Source: Bacteroidota bacterium
Lineage (GTDB): Bacteria > Bacteroidota > Kryptoniia > Kryptoniales > JAKASW01
Reading direction: 5' to 3'
Assembly (NCBI GenBank): GCA_021785235.1
Contig: JAJYGB010000337.1
Coordinates: 1 to 6,207, forward strand
Length of the DNA stretch: 6,207 nucleotides
Shown one piece after another: positions 1-6,074 of the stretch (positions are counted from its first letter, which is position 1; each line of letters starts with the position of its first letter). The notes beneath the pieces were generated by a model that searched no databases, was not told the DNA's origin, and worked only from the letters and a program-made list of their open reading frames with translations. Both the position numbers and the translations under genes were made by a program.

Positions 1-951
1 GATCTCTTCGATGCGCGATTCAGTGACCCATCCCCGACCGATGGGCTCAAAGAGTTTTTGGCAGGGGCAGGATTCAACGAAATCATCACGAATTCCCTCC
101 AGCCGGCGGACGTGGCCGGATTTTACGATCCCGCGTTCGTTTCACTGGCTAATCCTATAAGCGAAGACATGGCGGCGATGAGAACGTCGCTCCTTCCCGG
201 TGCTTTGGAAAGCGTCCGGCTCAACCTCTCGCACGGGTTGAAGAACATGAAGTTCTTCGAGATCGGACGTGTCTATGGGATTGCGAAAGACGCTCAAACG
301 GTCGGTAATTTCCTTGAACCCGAACGGATTTCGATTGTGCTCTCAGGCACAGCTGATCCGATGTCGTACGACAGGAAAGAGGCAAATTTCGACATGTTTG
401 ACCTCAAGTCAGAGGTCGAACGCCTCCTGCGATACCTCAAGCTTGACTCTTGGGACTTTATTTCTTATGATACTACCAAAGTATACGAACAATCGTTAGA
501 GTTAATTGTGAGTGGGATGGAGCTAGGTTATGGAGGGAGAGTCAGTGAGATGGCTCTGAGAAAACAATCGGTGGAGCAGGATGTTTACTTCGCCGAGCTT
601 GATCTTTCCCGATTGACGGCGCTCCGCAAGGACGCAAGAAGGTTCAGGTCTTTACCGAGATTCCCATTCGCATCTTTCGATCTTTCATTTATCGTAAATG
701 ACGAAACGCCGGCGGCAAAGATGATGGAATCGCTCAAATCGGCCGCGGGCGACATGTTCCGTGATATTTCTGTGTTCGATATTTATTCCGGAGAAGGCAT
801 ACCGGCAGGAAAAAAGAGTATCGCGTTCACCGTTGCTCTCGGAAGCGAAGAGCGGACGTTGAACGACGGCGATATTGCCAGGTTCATCGAAAAGGCGGAG
901 ATGTCTCTCCGAAGTGAGTTCTCCGCCGAACTAAGAAAGCAAAAAAGCTGA
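1..951 (+). CDS. pheT: Phenylalanyl-tRNA synthetase beta subunit, C-terminal part (5' truncated by the window)
   Basis: The reading frame is open from base 1, so the gene enters from upstream; about 316 C-terminal residues are visible. PheT pairs with PheS in the cytoplasmic (alpha-beta)2 enzyme that charges tRNA-Phe. The visible part begins in the catalytic-like core of the beta subunit. The family motif NPISEDMAAMRTSLLPGAL lies at about 151-207, and FEIGRVY follows near 255-275. The last 100 or so residues (about 640-945) form the FDX-ACB ferredoxin-fold domain that contacts the tRNA anticodon stem. Its landmarks are LPRFPFASFDLSF, SVFDIYSGEGIPAGKKSIAF and the ERTLNDGDI segment, ending in AELRKQKS. 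The RD pair usual in the domain's first strand reads FD here, a mild deviation. The stop codon shares its A with the ATG of the next gene (TGATG), implying translational coupling. A TTG at 58 is internal, not the start. Identification is firm. Confidence 0.95.
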   Translation, partial: DLFDARFSDPSPTDGLKEFLAGAGFNEIITNSLQPADVAGFYDPAFVSLANPISEDMAAMRTSLLPGALESVRLNLSHGLKNMKFFEIGRVYGIAKDAQTVGNFLEPERISIVLSGTADPMSYDRKEANFDMFDLKSEVERLLRYLKLDSWDFISYDTTKVYEQSLELIVSGMELGYGGRVSEMALRKQSVEQDVYFAELDLSRLTALRKDARRFRSLPRFPFASFDLSFIVNDETPAAKMMESLKSAAGDMFRDISVFDIYSGEGIPAGKKSIAFTVALGSEERTLNDGDIARFIEKAEMSLRSEFSAELRKQKS

Positions 952-1274
952 TGAGCATGAACACGGAAGCGTCAGACGAACAGACGACGCTGTCTATGAA
1001 GAAGCAACTCCTCGGCGAGTTGTGGAATGAAGTGAGAAGAGCCGTCGATGCGGTTAATGTTATCCGGGGCGAGAACGAGTCACTGAGGCAGAATCTCGCT
1101 AAATCGGCGGCCGAGGTCGACAAGCTGAAATCGCGCATTGTCGAGCTCGAGAAAATGTTAACGGCGAGAGAGGCCACGAATGCAAGCGCCTTTGAAGAGC
1201 GAGAGAAGAACCGCTTGTTGGAAGTGGCAAAAGAGCTCATCGCCAGGATCGACAAACAACTTAGTCTCTTTTGA
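951..1274 (+). CDS. Small coiled-coil protein next to ZapA; possible ZapA partner, C-terminus QLSLF
   Basis: This 107-residue acidic protein has no recognised enzymatic domain. Residues about 15-75 are rich in charged heptads (SLRQNLAKSAAEVDKLKSRI, VELEKML), indicating a long coiled coil. A second helix, roughly 80-103, runs into the extreme C-terminus ...RIDKQLSLF. There is no signal peptide or membrane segment, so it should be cytosolic. It sits between pheT and zapA with overlap or near-overlap on both sides. A coiled-coil gene directly upstream of zapA recalls ZauP of Caulobacter, which binds ZapA and helps organise the Z-ring; that analogy rests on position and fold type, not shown homology. 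The last five residues match the beta-clamp binding consensus QL(S/D)LF, suggesting contact with DnaN, but this is untested. The start at 951 couples to the pheT stop; an ATG at 957 is a possible alternative. No strong Shine-Dalgarno is visible. The gene is very likely real; its function is inferred. Confidence 0.85.
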   Translation: MSMNTEASDEQTTLSMKKQLLGELWNEVRRAVDAVNVIRGENESLRQNLAKSAAEVDKLKSRIVELEKMLTAREATNASAFEEREKNRLLEVAKELIARIDKQLSLF

Positions 1275-1278
1275 ACGC

Positions 1279-1282
1279 GGAG
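1279..1282 (+). promoter_or_regulatory. Ribosome binding site deciding the zapA start
   Basis: GGAG lies 6 bases before the ATG at 1289. This favours that ATG over the in-frame TTG at 1271, which overlaps the stop of the preceding gene and has no comparable site. ZapA homologues also begin only a few residues before the IRVTILGREYPL strand, which fits the ATG. Confidence 0.65.
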
Positions 1283-1288
1283 CCGCTG

Positions 1289-1579
1289 ATGGAAAAGAAG
1301 AGCATACGAGTCACCATCCTTGGCCGGGAATATCCGCTCCGCGTGGAAAACGAGGAAAAAGCACTCAAAGTAGTAGCATATGTAGACTCTTTACTCAACG
1401 ATCTTATCGAGAAAAATCCAGGAGCACCCACATCAACCGTCGCAGTCATAGCCGCTCTAAATATAGCCGAGCAATTGTTTGACTTAAAGGAGCACGTACA
1501 CAATGAAGGCATCGATATCGCCGATCTGGTCGGGGTGCTGAGCTACTTGCGTGAGAATTTTCCTATCGAAGCAGGCTAA
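1289..1579 (+). CDS. zapA: Cell division protein ZapA
   Basis: ZapA binds FtsZ in the cytoplasm and bundles or crosslinks protofilaments at the division site. The 96-residue product is the normal length. It starts with the family's N-terminal beta strands (IRVTILGREYPLRV, residues 6-19), followed by an alpha helix with EEKALKVVAYVDSLLNDLI (residues 22-40). A long C-terminal helix from about 48 to 72 (TSTVAVIAALNIAEQLFDL) is the dimer/tetramer coiled coil, and the chain ends in SYLRENFPIEAG. The ATG at 1289 is chosen over the TTG at 1271 because of its GGAG site and the expected N-terminus. It is the last protein gene of the pheT transcription unit, with the 6S-like RNA following 27 bases after its stop. 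Partnership with the coiled-coil protein upstream is inferred from operon structure. Identification rests on sequence character and context. Confidence 0.92.
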   Translation: MEKKSIRVTILGREYPLRVENEEKALKVVAYVDSLLNDLIEKNPGAPTSTVAVIAALNIAEQLFDLKEHVHNEGIDIADLVGVLSYLRENFPIEAG

Positions 1580-1589
1580 GTTCTTTTAA

Positions 1590-1606
1590 AAATTTTGTAA
1601 AGTTTC
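1590..1606 (+). promoter_or_regulatory. Possible promoter for the 6S-like RNA
   Basis: The short AT-rich stretch between the zapA stop and the RNA contains AAATTTTG at 1590-1597. This is one mismatch from the Bacteroidota -7 consensus TAnnTTTG, and it would place the transcript start at about 1603-1607, where the 5' arm of the closing stem begins. An alternative is TAAAGT at 1598-1603, a weak sigma-70-like -10. No convincing -33/-35 box (TTTG/TTG) is found at the right distance upstream inside zapA, so the call is tentative. Confidence 0.33.
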
Positions 1607-1836
1607 AAGCCGTAACGGCGCCGTGGTTAAGCATGAAAGAACTGCTAAGTAAAAAATTATGGGAGCCCGGCTCGTGAACGATGAAAGCAGGCCGCATCCC
1701 GTCGACACCCGATGTCAGCGGGCCTGTCCGCCCTCGGACGGATCAGCAGCGGAAGCATGACTCGCTCAGGAGGGCACCCACCGTGTCAAGATGGGGTTCT
1801 TTCCTATCTGCCATGAACGCCTTGCGGCTTTTTTTT
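1607..1836 (+). ncRNA. ssrS: 6S RNA (RNA polymerase-binding regulatory RNA)
   Basis: 6S RNA mimics an open promoter, sequesters the housekeeping RNA polymerase holoenzyme in stationary phase, and is released by synthesis of short product RNAs. Pairing read by eye gives a rod. The closing stem is 1607-1620 with 1818-1830 (13 pairs, one bulged C at 1616, one G-U). It continues as GTGG 1623-1626 with CCAT 1811-1814, then GAAAGAAC 1635-1642 with GTTCTTTC 1796-1803. Next is an open bubble, with an A-rich 5' strand at 1643-1659 and the other strand at 1781-1795. It is closed inward by TGGG-A-GCCC 1660-1668 with GGGC-A-CCCA 1772-1780. The apical part has CAGGCCGC 1688-1695 with 1718-1726 (one bulged G), and a GTCCG/CGGAC hairpin at 1726-1739. 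GGGCACCCACC (1772-1782) is an element I recall from 6S RNAs of several phyla. The position beside zapA also fits known ssrS contexts. SRP RNA and tmRNA do not fit. Exact ends are inferred. Confidence 0.8.
1818..1836 (+). terminator. Intrinsic terminator formed by the closing stem of the 6S-like RNA
   Basis: The 3' arm of the closing stem (1818-1830) runs directly into eight T residues (1829-1836). The pairing partner is not a local upstream arm but the 5' end of the same RNA, 1607-1620. A weak local hairpin (CGC/GCG around 1818-1826) is the only nearby alternative. Termination here would set the 3' end of the RNA and would also stop transcripts coming from pheT-zapA. Confidence 0.65.
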
Positions 1837-1848
1837 GTATATAAACCT

Positions 1849-1854
1849 GGAGGT
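1849..1854 (+). promoter_or_regulatory. Strong Shine-Dalgarno of rny
   Basis: GGAGGT lies 5 bases before the ATG at 1860 and is the clearest ribosome binding site in the first half of the window. It fixes the rny start and sits only 12 bases after the T run of the 6S terminator. Confidence 0.75.
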
Positions 1855-1859
1855 TCGGT

Positions 1860-3413
1860 ATGATAACCACAGCAGTCGCTGTATTCTGCAGCGCGGCCGC
1901 TTTCCTCGTGGGGTGGTTCGTTCAGTCGGGACTCACCAAGAAAAAACTTGGCACAGTCGAAGAAAGAACCAAACAAATCCTCGAGGCGGCCGACCGTGAA
2001 GCGAACGCCATCAAAAAAGAAAAACTGATTGAAGTAAAAGACGAATGGATCAAGAAGAGACAGGAACTCGATAACGATTATAACGCCAAACAAAAGAGAA
2101 TACAAAACATTGAGCGGCAGTTAAGTTCGAAGGAAGAAAATCTGGACCGCAAAGGCGACGCCCTCCGGCAGCAGGAAAAGTCGATGCGGTCACTCGAGAT
2201 GGAATTGCGGGAAAAGGCAAAAACAATCCAGTCCAAAGAATCCGAGGCCGAAAGGCTCGTCCAGATGCAGACCGAGAAACTGGAAAAGCTGGCCGGTGTT
2301 TCGCGGGAAGATGCGAAGAAGCTTCTCATCGAGAACCTGACCAGCGAGGCCAGGAGCGAAGCGTCACTGGAGATCAGGGAAATCCGCGAGAAGGCGAGGA
2401 TTGAGGCCAAGAAAGAGGCTCAGAAAATTATCGTCCAGGCGATCCAGCGCACCGCGGCGGACCACTCCGTCGAAACAACCGTCAGCGTAGTAAGCCTCCC
2501 CAACGAGGAGATGAAGGGGCGGATCATCGGTCGCGAAGGAAGAAACATCCGGTCGTTTGAGGCGGTCACGGGATGCGACATCATCGTGGATGACACACCC
2601 GACGCGGTCGTCATCTCCGGATTCGATCCCTTCCGCCGGGAAATCGCGAAGACTGCGCTCGAAAGGCTCATCTCCGACGGCCGTATACATCCCACAAAGA
2701 TTGAGGAGATCGTAGAAAAAGTTCGCGGCGAACTTGAGGAAGAGATTGTCCAGATCGGCGAGGATGCCCTCCTCGAAGTCGGCATTCACGGCGTTCATCC
2801 CGAGATCGTGAAAATGCTAGGCAGGATGAAATACAGATCAAGCTATGGACAGAACGTTCTCCAGCACAGCATCGAAGTCGCTTTCCTGAGCGGGCTCATG
2901 GCCATCGAGCTGGGGCTCGACTCCACGCTCGCGAAAAGGGCCGGGCTCTTCCACGACCTGGGAAAGGTAGTCGACAAGAGCGTCGAAGGACCGCATGCCC
3001 TTCTCGGTTACGATGTGGCAAAGAAATTCGGCGAGAACCCGATCGTGTCCAATGCGATCGGCTCGCATCATGAAGACATCGAGATGGAATCGCCGATAGC
3101 GGCTATAGTGCAGGCCGCCGACGCCATAAGCGGCGCCAGACCCGGAGCAAGGCGCGAATCCCTCGAAGGCTATGTCAAGCGCCTGGAGAAGCTCGAAGGA
3201 ATAGCGAACTCCTTCTCGGGAGTCGGAAAGACATACGCTATCCAGGCGGGGCGCGAAGTCCGGGTCATCGTCGAACCGGAAAAAGTAAACGACATATTTG
3301 CCGACCAGCTTGCCCATGAGATTTCCCAGAAGATCCAGGAACAGATGGAATATCCGGGGCAAATAAAGGTAATGGTAATACGCGAGGTCCGCAGCATATC
3401 CTATGCAAAGTAG
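1860..3413 (+). CDS. rny: Ribonuclease Y
   Basis: RNase Y is a membrane-anchored endoribonuclease that starts decay or maturation of many mRNAs. The 517-residue product is the family's usual size and shows every expected part in order. An N-terminal membrane anchor (residues about 2-24) is followed by a long charged coiled coil (about 27-200). A KH RNA-binding domain (about 207-270) carries [10 protein letters not shown] at 220-229. The HD phosphohydrolase domain (about 333-425) has H336 in LQHSIEVA, the metal-binding H365-D366 of FHDLGK, HH at 403-404 and D421 of [16 protein letters not shown]. The C-terminal domain ends in [11 protein letters not shown]. No key residue is missing. The ATG at 1860 follows a strong GGAGGT. 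The 3' end overlaps coaE by 11 bases. Upstream lies the 6S terminator with little room for a separate promoter, so expression may need read-through or a promoter inside the RNA gene. Confidence 0.97.
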   Translation: MITTAVAVFCSAAAFLVGWFVQSGLTKKKLGTVEERTKQILEAADREANAIKKEKLIEVKDEWIKKRQELDNDYNAKQKRIQNIERQLSSKEENLDRKGDALRQQEKSMRSLEMELREKAKTIQSKESEAERLVQMQTEKLEKLAGVSREDAKKLLIENLTSEARSEASLEIREIREKARIEAKKEAQKIIVQAIQRTAADHSVETTVSVVSLPNEEMKGRIIGREGRNIRSFEAVTGCDIIVDDTPDAVVISGFDPFRREIAKTALERLISDGRIHPTKIEEIVEKVRGELEEEIVQIGEDALLEVGIHGVHPEIVKMLGRMKYRSSYGQNVLQHSIEVAFLSGLMAIELGLDSTLAKRAGLFHDLGKVVDKSVEGPHALLGYDVAKKFGENPIVSNAIGSHHEDIEMESPIAAIVQAADAISGARPGARRESLEGYVKRLEKLEGIANSFSGVGKTYAIQAGREVRVIVEPEKVNDIFADQLAHEISQKIQEQMEYPGQIKVMVIREVRSISYAK

Positions 3414-4098
3414 GAAACGCGGCGACACCACATCCGGGAAAAAACCGGGCGGAGCGAAGCAACCTACAACGGAGAGGGCACCCGCTCCGCTCAGAGTAGG
3501 GTTGACCGGCAACATCGGCAGCGGCAAATCTACCGCCGCGCTCATCTTCGCCGAAATGGGCGTTACCACCTTCGATACGGACAAGATCGGTCACGAACTC
3601 CTGGCGTCTGACCCGCATATCCAAAGCAGGATCGTCGAGACATTCGGCAATCAGATCATAGTGAGCGGGCTCATCAGCCGCCAGAAGCTCGGGAAGATCG
3701 TCTTCGGCGACGCTGGAGCGAGAAAGAAGCTTGAGAGCATCCTCCACCCTGCCATCATGTCGGCAATCAATCAGCGGCTGAAGGAAAGTACCGGTCTTCG
3801 ATACGCGGTTGTCGAAGTCCCCCTCCTGTATGAAGCGCAGCTTTCCGAAGAATTCGATTACGTGATACTGGTGAAAGCCGGGAAGGACGTCGCTGTCGGC
3901 CGCGCGTCGGCAAAGTTGGGAATCAATAAAGAAGAAGTGTTGAAGCGTCTCGAGACTCAGATCCCCCAGTCGGAAAAGGAAAAACTCGCTGACTTCGTTG
4001 TGGCAAATGACGGTACACGGGAAGAGTTGAAGGCGAGAATCGAATTGCTGCATACCATCATCTCTTCGTTGAGCCCCGAAGCCTCTCAAAGTCACTGA
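3403..4098 (+). CDS. coaE: Dephospho-CoA kinase
   Basis: CoaE phosphorylates the 3'-hydroxyl of dephospho-CoA with ATP, the last step of coenzyme A synthesis, in the cytoplasm. The 231-residue product has the P-loop GNIGSGKS at residues 36-43 and the FDTD segment with D58 and D60 in the substrate site. Further landmarks are LHP at 114-116, VEVPLLYEA at about 137-145 (family VxDIPLLFE, here with E for D) and a lid-like region. The C-terminal signature R182, Q186, K194, AD 196-197 and N202 also matches. The family is usually near 200 residues; the surplus is an N-terminal tail of about 30 residues rich in Lys, Arg, Gly and Pro before the first strand RVGLTG. No later ATG or GTG precedes the P-loop, so the ATG at 3403 is kept although its GAGGT (3384-3388) is rather far, 14 bases. 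It overlaps the end of rny by 11 bases, which suggests co-transcription. Confidence 0.93.
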   Translation: MQSRKRGDTTSGKKPGGAKQPTTERAPAPLRVGLTGNIGSGKSTAALIFAEMGVTTFDTDKIGHELLASDPHIQSRIVETFGNQIIVSGLISRQKLGKIVFGDAGARKKLESILHPAIMSAINQRLKESTGLRYAVVEVPLLYEAQLSEEFDYVILVKAGKDVAVGRASAKLGINKEEVLKRLETQIPQSEKEKLADFVVANDGTREELKARIELLHTIISSLSPEASQSH

Positions 4099-4102
4099 AC
4101 AG

Positions 4103-4125
4103 CGGGCGTTCGGCGTTTCCGCCCG
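4103..4125 (+). other. GC-rich hairpin just after the coaE stop
   Basis: CGGGCG (4103-4108) and CGCCCG (4120-4125) form a perfect 6-base-pair GC stem with an 11-base loop, starting 5 bases after the coaE stop. No T run follows on the + strand (the next bases are ATAAACC), so it is not a standard intrinsic terminator. It could protect the 3' end of the rny-coaE transcript or be a weak or Rho-assisted stop. Confidence 0.4.
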
Positions 4126-4246
4126 ATAAACCTGCGACACACCAATTCCGGAACGCAGAATTTGATCCTATCGTTGAACATGGTCGAGCCGGACAGCGTC
4201 GGCGAAAATTCTTCAAAAAGTAAATTTCGGGCTCCGTAAGGCGCGC

Positions 4247-4272
4247 CATATTGTTATATTATATACACATTT
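4247..4272 (+). promoter_or_regulatory. dapF: AT-rich promoter-like segment before dapF
   Basis: The 174-base gap between coaE and dapF ends in a run of almost pure A/T. It contains TATATT (4255-4260) and the overlapping TATTAT (4257-4262), both good -10 candidates, and CATATT (4247-4252) is a third. No clear -35 box stands 17 bases upstream. With these boxes the transcript would start only about 5-13 bases before the dapF ATG. That leaves no room for a Shine-Dalgarno, and none is visible. Confidence 0.4.
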
Positions 4273-5148
4273 ATGATTGAAATTGATTTCACCAAGATGA
4301 ACGGTGCCGGAAACGATTTTGTCGTGATAAACGACCTCGGCGGCACATTAGATACCGACCTTCCGTCGCTCGCGCGCGCGCTTTGCGCGAAGGGCTTCGG
4401 AATCGGTGCCGACGGCCTTCTGGTCCTCCGGAAGCACGTCGGGTACGACTTCGAGATGATCTATCTCAATTCCGACGGCAGTGAAGGGGGAATGTGTGGC
4501 AACGGAGGGAGATGCATTTCAAGGTTTGCGGTGCTGAACAACATCTGCAAGTCACCGATGAAGTTCACCGCGCACGGAAAAAATTACTCCGCGGAAGTGG
4601 CCGACGACCGCAAAGTCAGGCTTCATCTCCCGGATCCGGACAGAGTTTCACCGTCGATAGAGGTACCGATCGGGTCGCAGCGCCTTGATGCGACGTACGT
4701 GCACCCGAACACCGATCACACCGTGCTGATGGGTGGGAACGGATTCGACAGGGTAGACTCGGCCGATCTCATCGGGATAGCCAGGAAGATCAGGTACAAT
4801 TTCGGGATATTCCCTAAGGGGACGAACGTCAACCTGATCGAGCAGGACGGCGACAACGGGATCAGGATGAGAACATATGAACGCGGAGTAGAAGACGAGA
4901 CGCTCGCGTGCGGAACCGGGGCCGTCGCAAGCGCGATAACGGCCAGTATCAGATACGGCATGGTGTCGCCGGTACGAATAAAGACTACGGGTGGAGAGAT
5001 ATTGAACGTCTATTTCGAAAAGAGCGGCAACAATTTCTCGAAACTCGTTCTCGAAGGAAGCGCGACGGTGGTGTTCAGGGCAAAAGTACTTTACGATGAA
5101 CGGGCACACAAGATCGCGGATCTGGAGCATGGACAAAGAAAGATTTGA
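4273..5148 (+). CDS. dapF: Diaminopimelate epimerase
   Basis: DapF interconverts LL- and meso-diaminopimelate without a cofactor, using two cysteines as acid and base; meso-DAP feeds lysine and peptidoglycan synthesis. The 291-residue product starts with the family N-terminus FTKMNGAGNDFVVIND. The first catalytic cysteine is C75 in GGMCGNGGRC and the second is C213 in ETLACGTGA. FGIGADGLL (42-50), YLNSDGS (64-70) and the substrate-binding ERGVE (203-207) are all present. The two-lobed alpha/beta arrangement is complete. The C-terminus runs some 20 residues beyond the usual GSATVVFRAKV end and overlaps the next gene by 20 bases. There is no visible Shine-Dalgarno; the ATG at 4273 follows an AT-rich promoter-like run, so translation may be near-leaderless. 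It is the first gene of a probable four-gene unit. Confidence 0.96.
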   Translation: MIEIDFTKMNGAGNDFVVINDLGGTLDTDLPSLARALCAKGFGIGADGLLVLRKHVGYDFEMIYLNSDGSEGGMCGNGGRCISRFAVLNNICKSPMKFTAHGKNYSAEVADDRKVRLHLPDPDRVSPSIEVPIGSQRLDATYVHPNTDHTVLMGGNGFDRVDSADLIGIARKIRYNFGIFPKGTNVNLIEQDGDNGIRMRTYERGVEDETLACGTGAVASAITASIRYGMVSPVRIKTTGGEILNVYFEKSGNNFSKLVLEGSATVVFRAKVLYDERAHKIADLEHGQRKI

Positions 5149-5500
5149 AGTGCTGGTGGAGAAGGCGTTCGATGAGCTACCGGAAGAATTCAGGTCAAGA
5201 ATCGAGAACATGCACGTGGTCGTCGAAGACCTGCCCGATGAGCACGACATGAAAGGGGCCCACATCCGAAATCCTTATTCGCTCCTCGGACTCTATACCG
5301 GAATACCGTTGAACAAGCGCGGACCCGACTACGGAGTCTACCCCGTCATTCCGGATAGAATAAAACTCTTCCGGCAGAACATCGAGCGGGACTGCAGGAA
5401 CGACACCGACGTCGAAGAACGCATCAAAGAAGTCCTGATCCACGAGGTCGCTCATTATTTCGGGATGACCGACAAGGAAATCAGGAAGGCAGGATACTGA
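5129..5500 (+). CDS. Small zincin-like metallopeptidase family protein
   Basis: The 123-residue acidic protein lacks a signal peptide and membrane segments, so it is probably cytoplasmic. Near its C-terminus it has the zinc-peptidase motif HEVAH (H105, E106, H109), followed by YFGMTDKEIRKAGY. This closely resembles the HExxHhFGhxxxxL(x)xxG ending of the minimal zincin family (Pfam Zincin_1, formerly DUF1025), and D115 is a candidate third ligand. The N-terminal half, MDKERFEVLVEKAFDELPEE, resembles the family's opening helix, and SLLGLYTGIPL matches its central strand region. Substrates are unknown in this family and activity is inferred only from the motif. The ATG at 5129 is chosen because it begins the family-like helix; an upstream ATG at 5096 would add 11 residues deep inside dapF. 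The gene overlaps dapF by 20 bases and ends one base before the next gene. Confidence 0.85.
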   Translation: MDKERFEVLVEKAFDELPEEFRSRIENMHVVVEDLPDEHDMKGAHIRNPYSLLGLYTGIPLNKRGPDYGVYPVIPDRIKLFRQNIERDCRNDTDVEERIKEVLIHEVAHYFGMTDKEIRKAGY

Positions 5501-5501
5501 G

Positions 5502-6074
5502 ATGGAAACCCTGCTGCACCAGTACGGTTACCTGCTGATCTTCGTCATAACCCTTTTCGAAGGTGAGACGGTGCTCCTCATAGCGGGGATTCTGGCGCAT
5601 CAGGGATTCCTGAACATCGAGCTTTCGATAATATCGGCTTTTCTCGGCTCCGTGATAGGAGACCAGCTATTCTTTCAGTTGGCACGGCAAGAGGGCTACG
5701 AGTTCGTAAGAAAATTCAAATATGTTGCCTCGGTACTACCGCGCGCCGAACGCCTCGTGAAAAAGCACGGGACGTATATAGTGCTATTTGCGCGCTACAT
5801 TTACGGGTTGAGAACGGCTTTGGTCGTCATGTGCGGTCTGGCTAAGATGCCTCGCCTGAAATTCACACTATTTAATGTCGTGGCGGGATTAATTTGGGCT
5901 GTTTCTTATGGGTTTCTTGGTTATTTTTTCAGTGAAGCTATAGGTTCGGTTGCCGGGTTGGGAAAAATCGAGTTCGTGGTTGCGGTAGCTATGGCAATAA
6001 CGGCTCTGATTTACTGGGTTGTTAGAACAGCTAATTCGAAACCGGTTTCCGACGAACCAAAACAGGAGGAATAA
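5502..6074 (+). CDS. DedA family membrane protein, YohD-like
   Basis: DedA (VTT/SNARE-associated fold) proteins sit in the inner membrane; several members are implicated in recycling undecaprenyl phosphate or flipping lipids and in membrane-potential homeostasis. The 190-residue product has hydrophobic segments at about 8-30, 40-60, 110-145 and 155-174. Landmarks are EGET (20-23), AHQG (32-35), GDQ (53-55) and the family signature FARYIYGLR (96-104), with R98 and R104. Canonical DedA proteins have Pro where this one has Y101. From memory, E. coli YohD shares the EGET, AHQG, GDQ and R-x-x-YG-x-R pattern, so this looks like that subgroup. Two re-entrant loops are expected from the fold. An AGGA site (5491-5494) lies 7 bases before the ATG, inside the preceding gene, with a 1-base gap between genes. 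The C-terminus is a short charged tail. Physiological substrate is unknown. Confidence 0.92.
   Translation: METLLHQYGYLLIFVITLFEGETVLLIAGILAHQGFLNIELSIISAFLGSVIGDQLFFQLARQEGYEFVRKFKYVASVLPRAERLVKKHGTYIVLFARYIYGLRTALVVMCGLAKMPRLKFTLFNVVAGLIWAVSYGFLGYFFSEAIGSVAGLGKIEFVVAVAMAITALIYWVVRTANSKPVSDEPKQEE
6064..6070 (+). promoter_or_regulatory. Shine-Dalgarno of the last partial gene
   Basis: AGGAGGA lies inside the last codons of the dedA-family gene, 4 bases before the ATG at 6075. It is the strongest ribosome site in the second half of the window and supports the truncated reading frame as a real gene. Confidence 0.65.

Noticed and set aside
58..60. TTG as a start for a 297-residue protein
   Set aside because: The frame is open to base 1 and continues the PheT core, so this codon is an internal leucine.
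1607..1836. SRP RNA or tmRNA as the identity of the spacer RNA
   Set aside because: CGGAAGCA near 1750 faintly recalls the SRP tetraloop region, but the helices around it do not fit, and there is no tRNA-like end or tag frame. The long rod with a central bubble fits 6S RNA better.
1838..1845. TATATAAA as a -10 box for rny
   Set aside because: A start 6-8 bases downstream would fall in or after the Shine-Dalgarno GGAGGT, leaving it out of the message.
1681..1863. 60-codon + strand reading frame in the zapA-rny spacer
   Set aside because: It lies inside the paired regions of the 6S-like RNA, has no ribosome site, and its product looks like translated structural RNA.
2838..3584. 248-codon - strand reading frame opposite rny and coaE
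   Set aside because: It lies antisense to two certain genes with intact domains; the product resembles no family and is a mirror of their codon bias.
3265..4140. 291-codon - strand reading frame opposite rny and coaE
   Set aside because: It overlaps coaE almost fully and has no recognisable domain or ribosome site.
4240..4247. 8-base palindrome GGCGCGCC before dapF
   Set aside because: It is a single short palindrome with no second copy nearby; without conservation data an operator claim is not supported.
5096..5098. Upstream ATG as start of the zincin-like gene
   Set aside because: It would add 11 residues (MNGHTRSRIWS) unlike the family N-terminus and lengthen the overlap with dapF.
5870..6074. 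T-rich codon use in the last third of the dedA-family gene as a sign of transfer
   Set aside because: Hydrophobic membrane segments favour T-rich codons, the reading frame is intact, and the flanks show no mobile-element trace.
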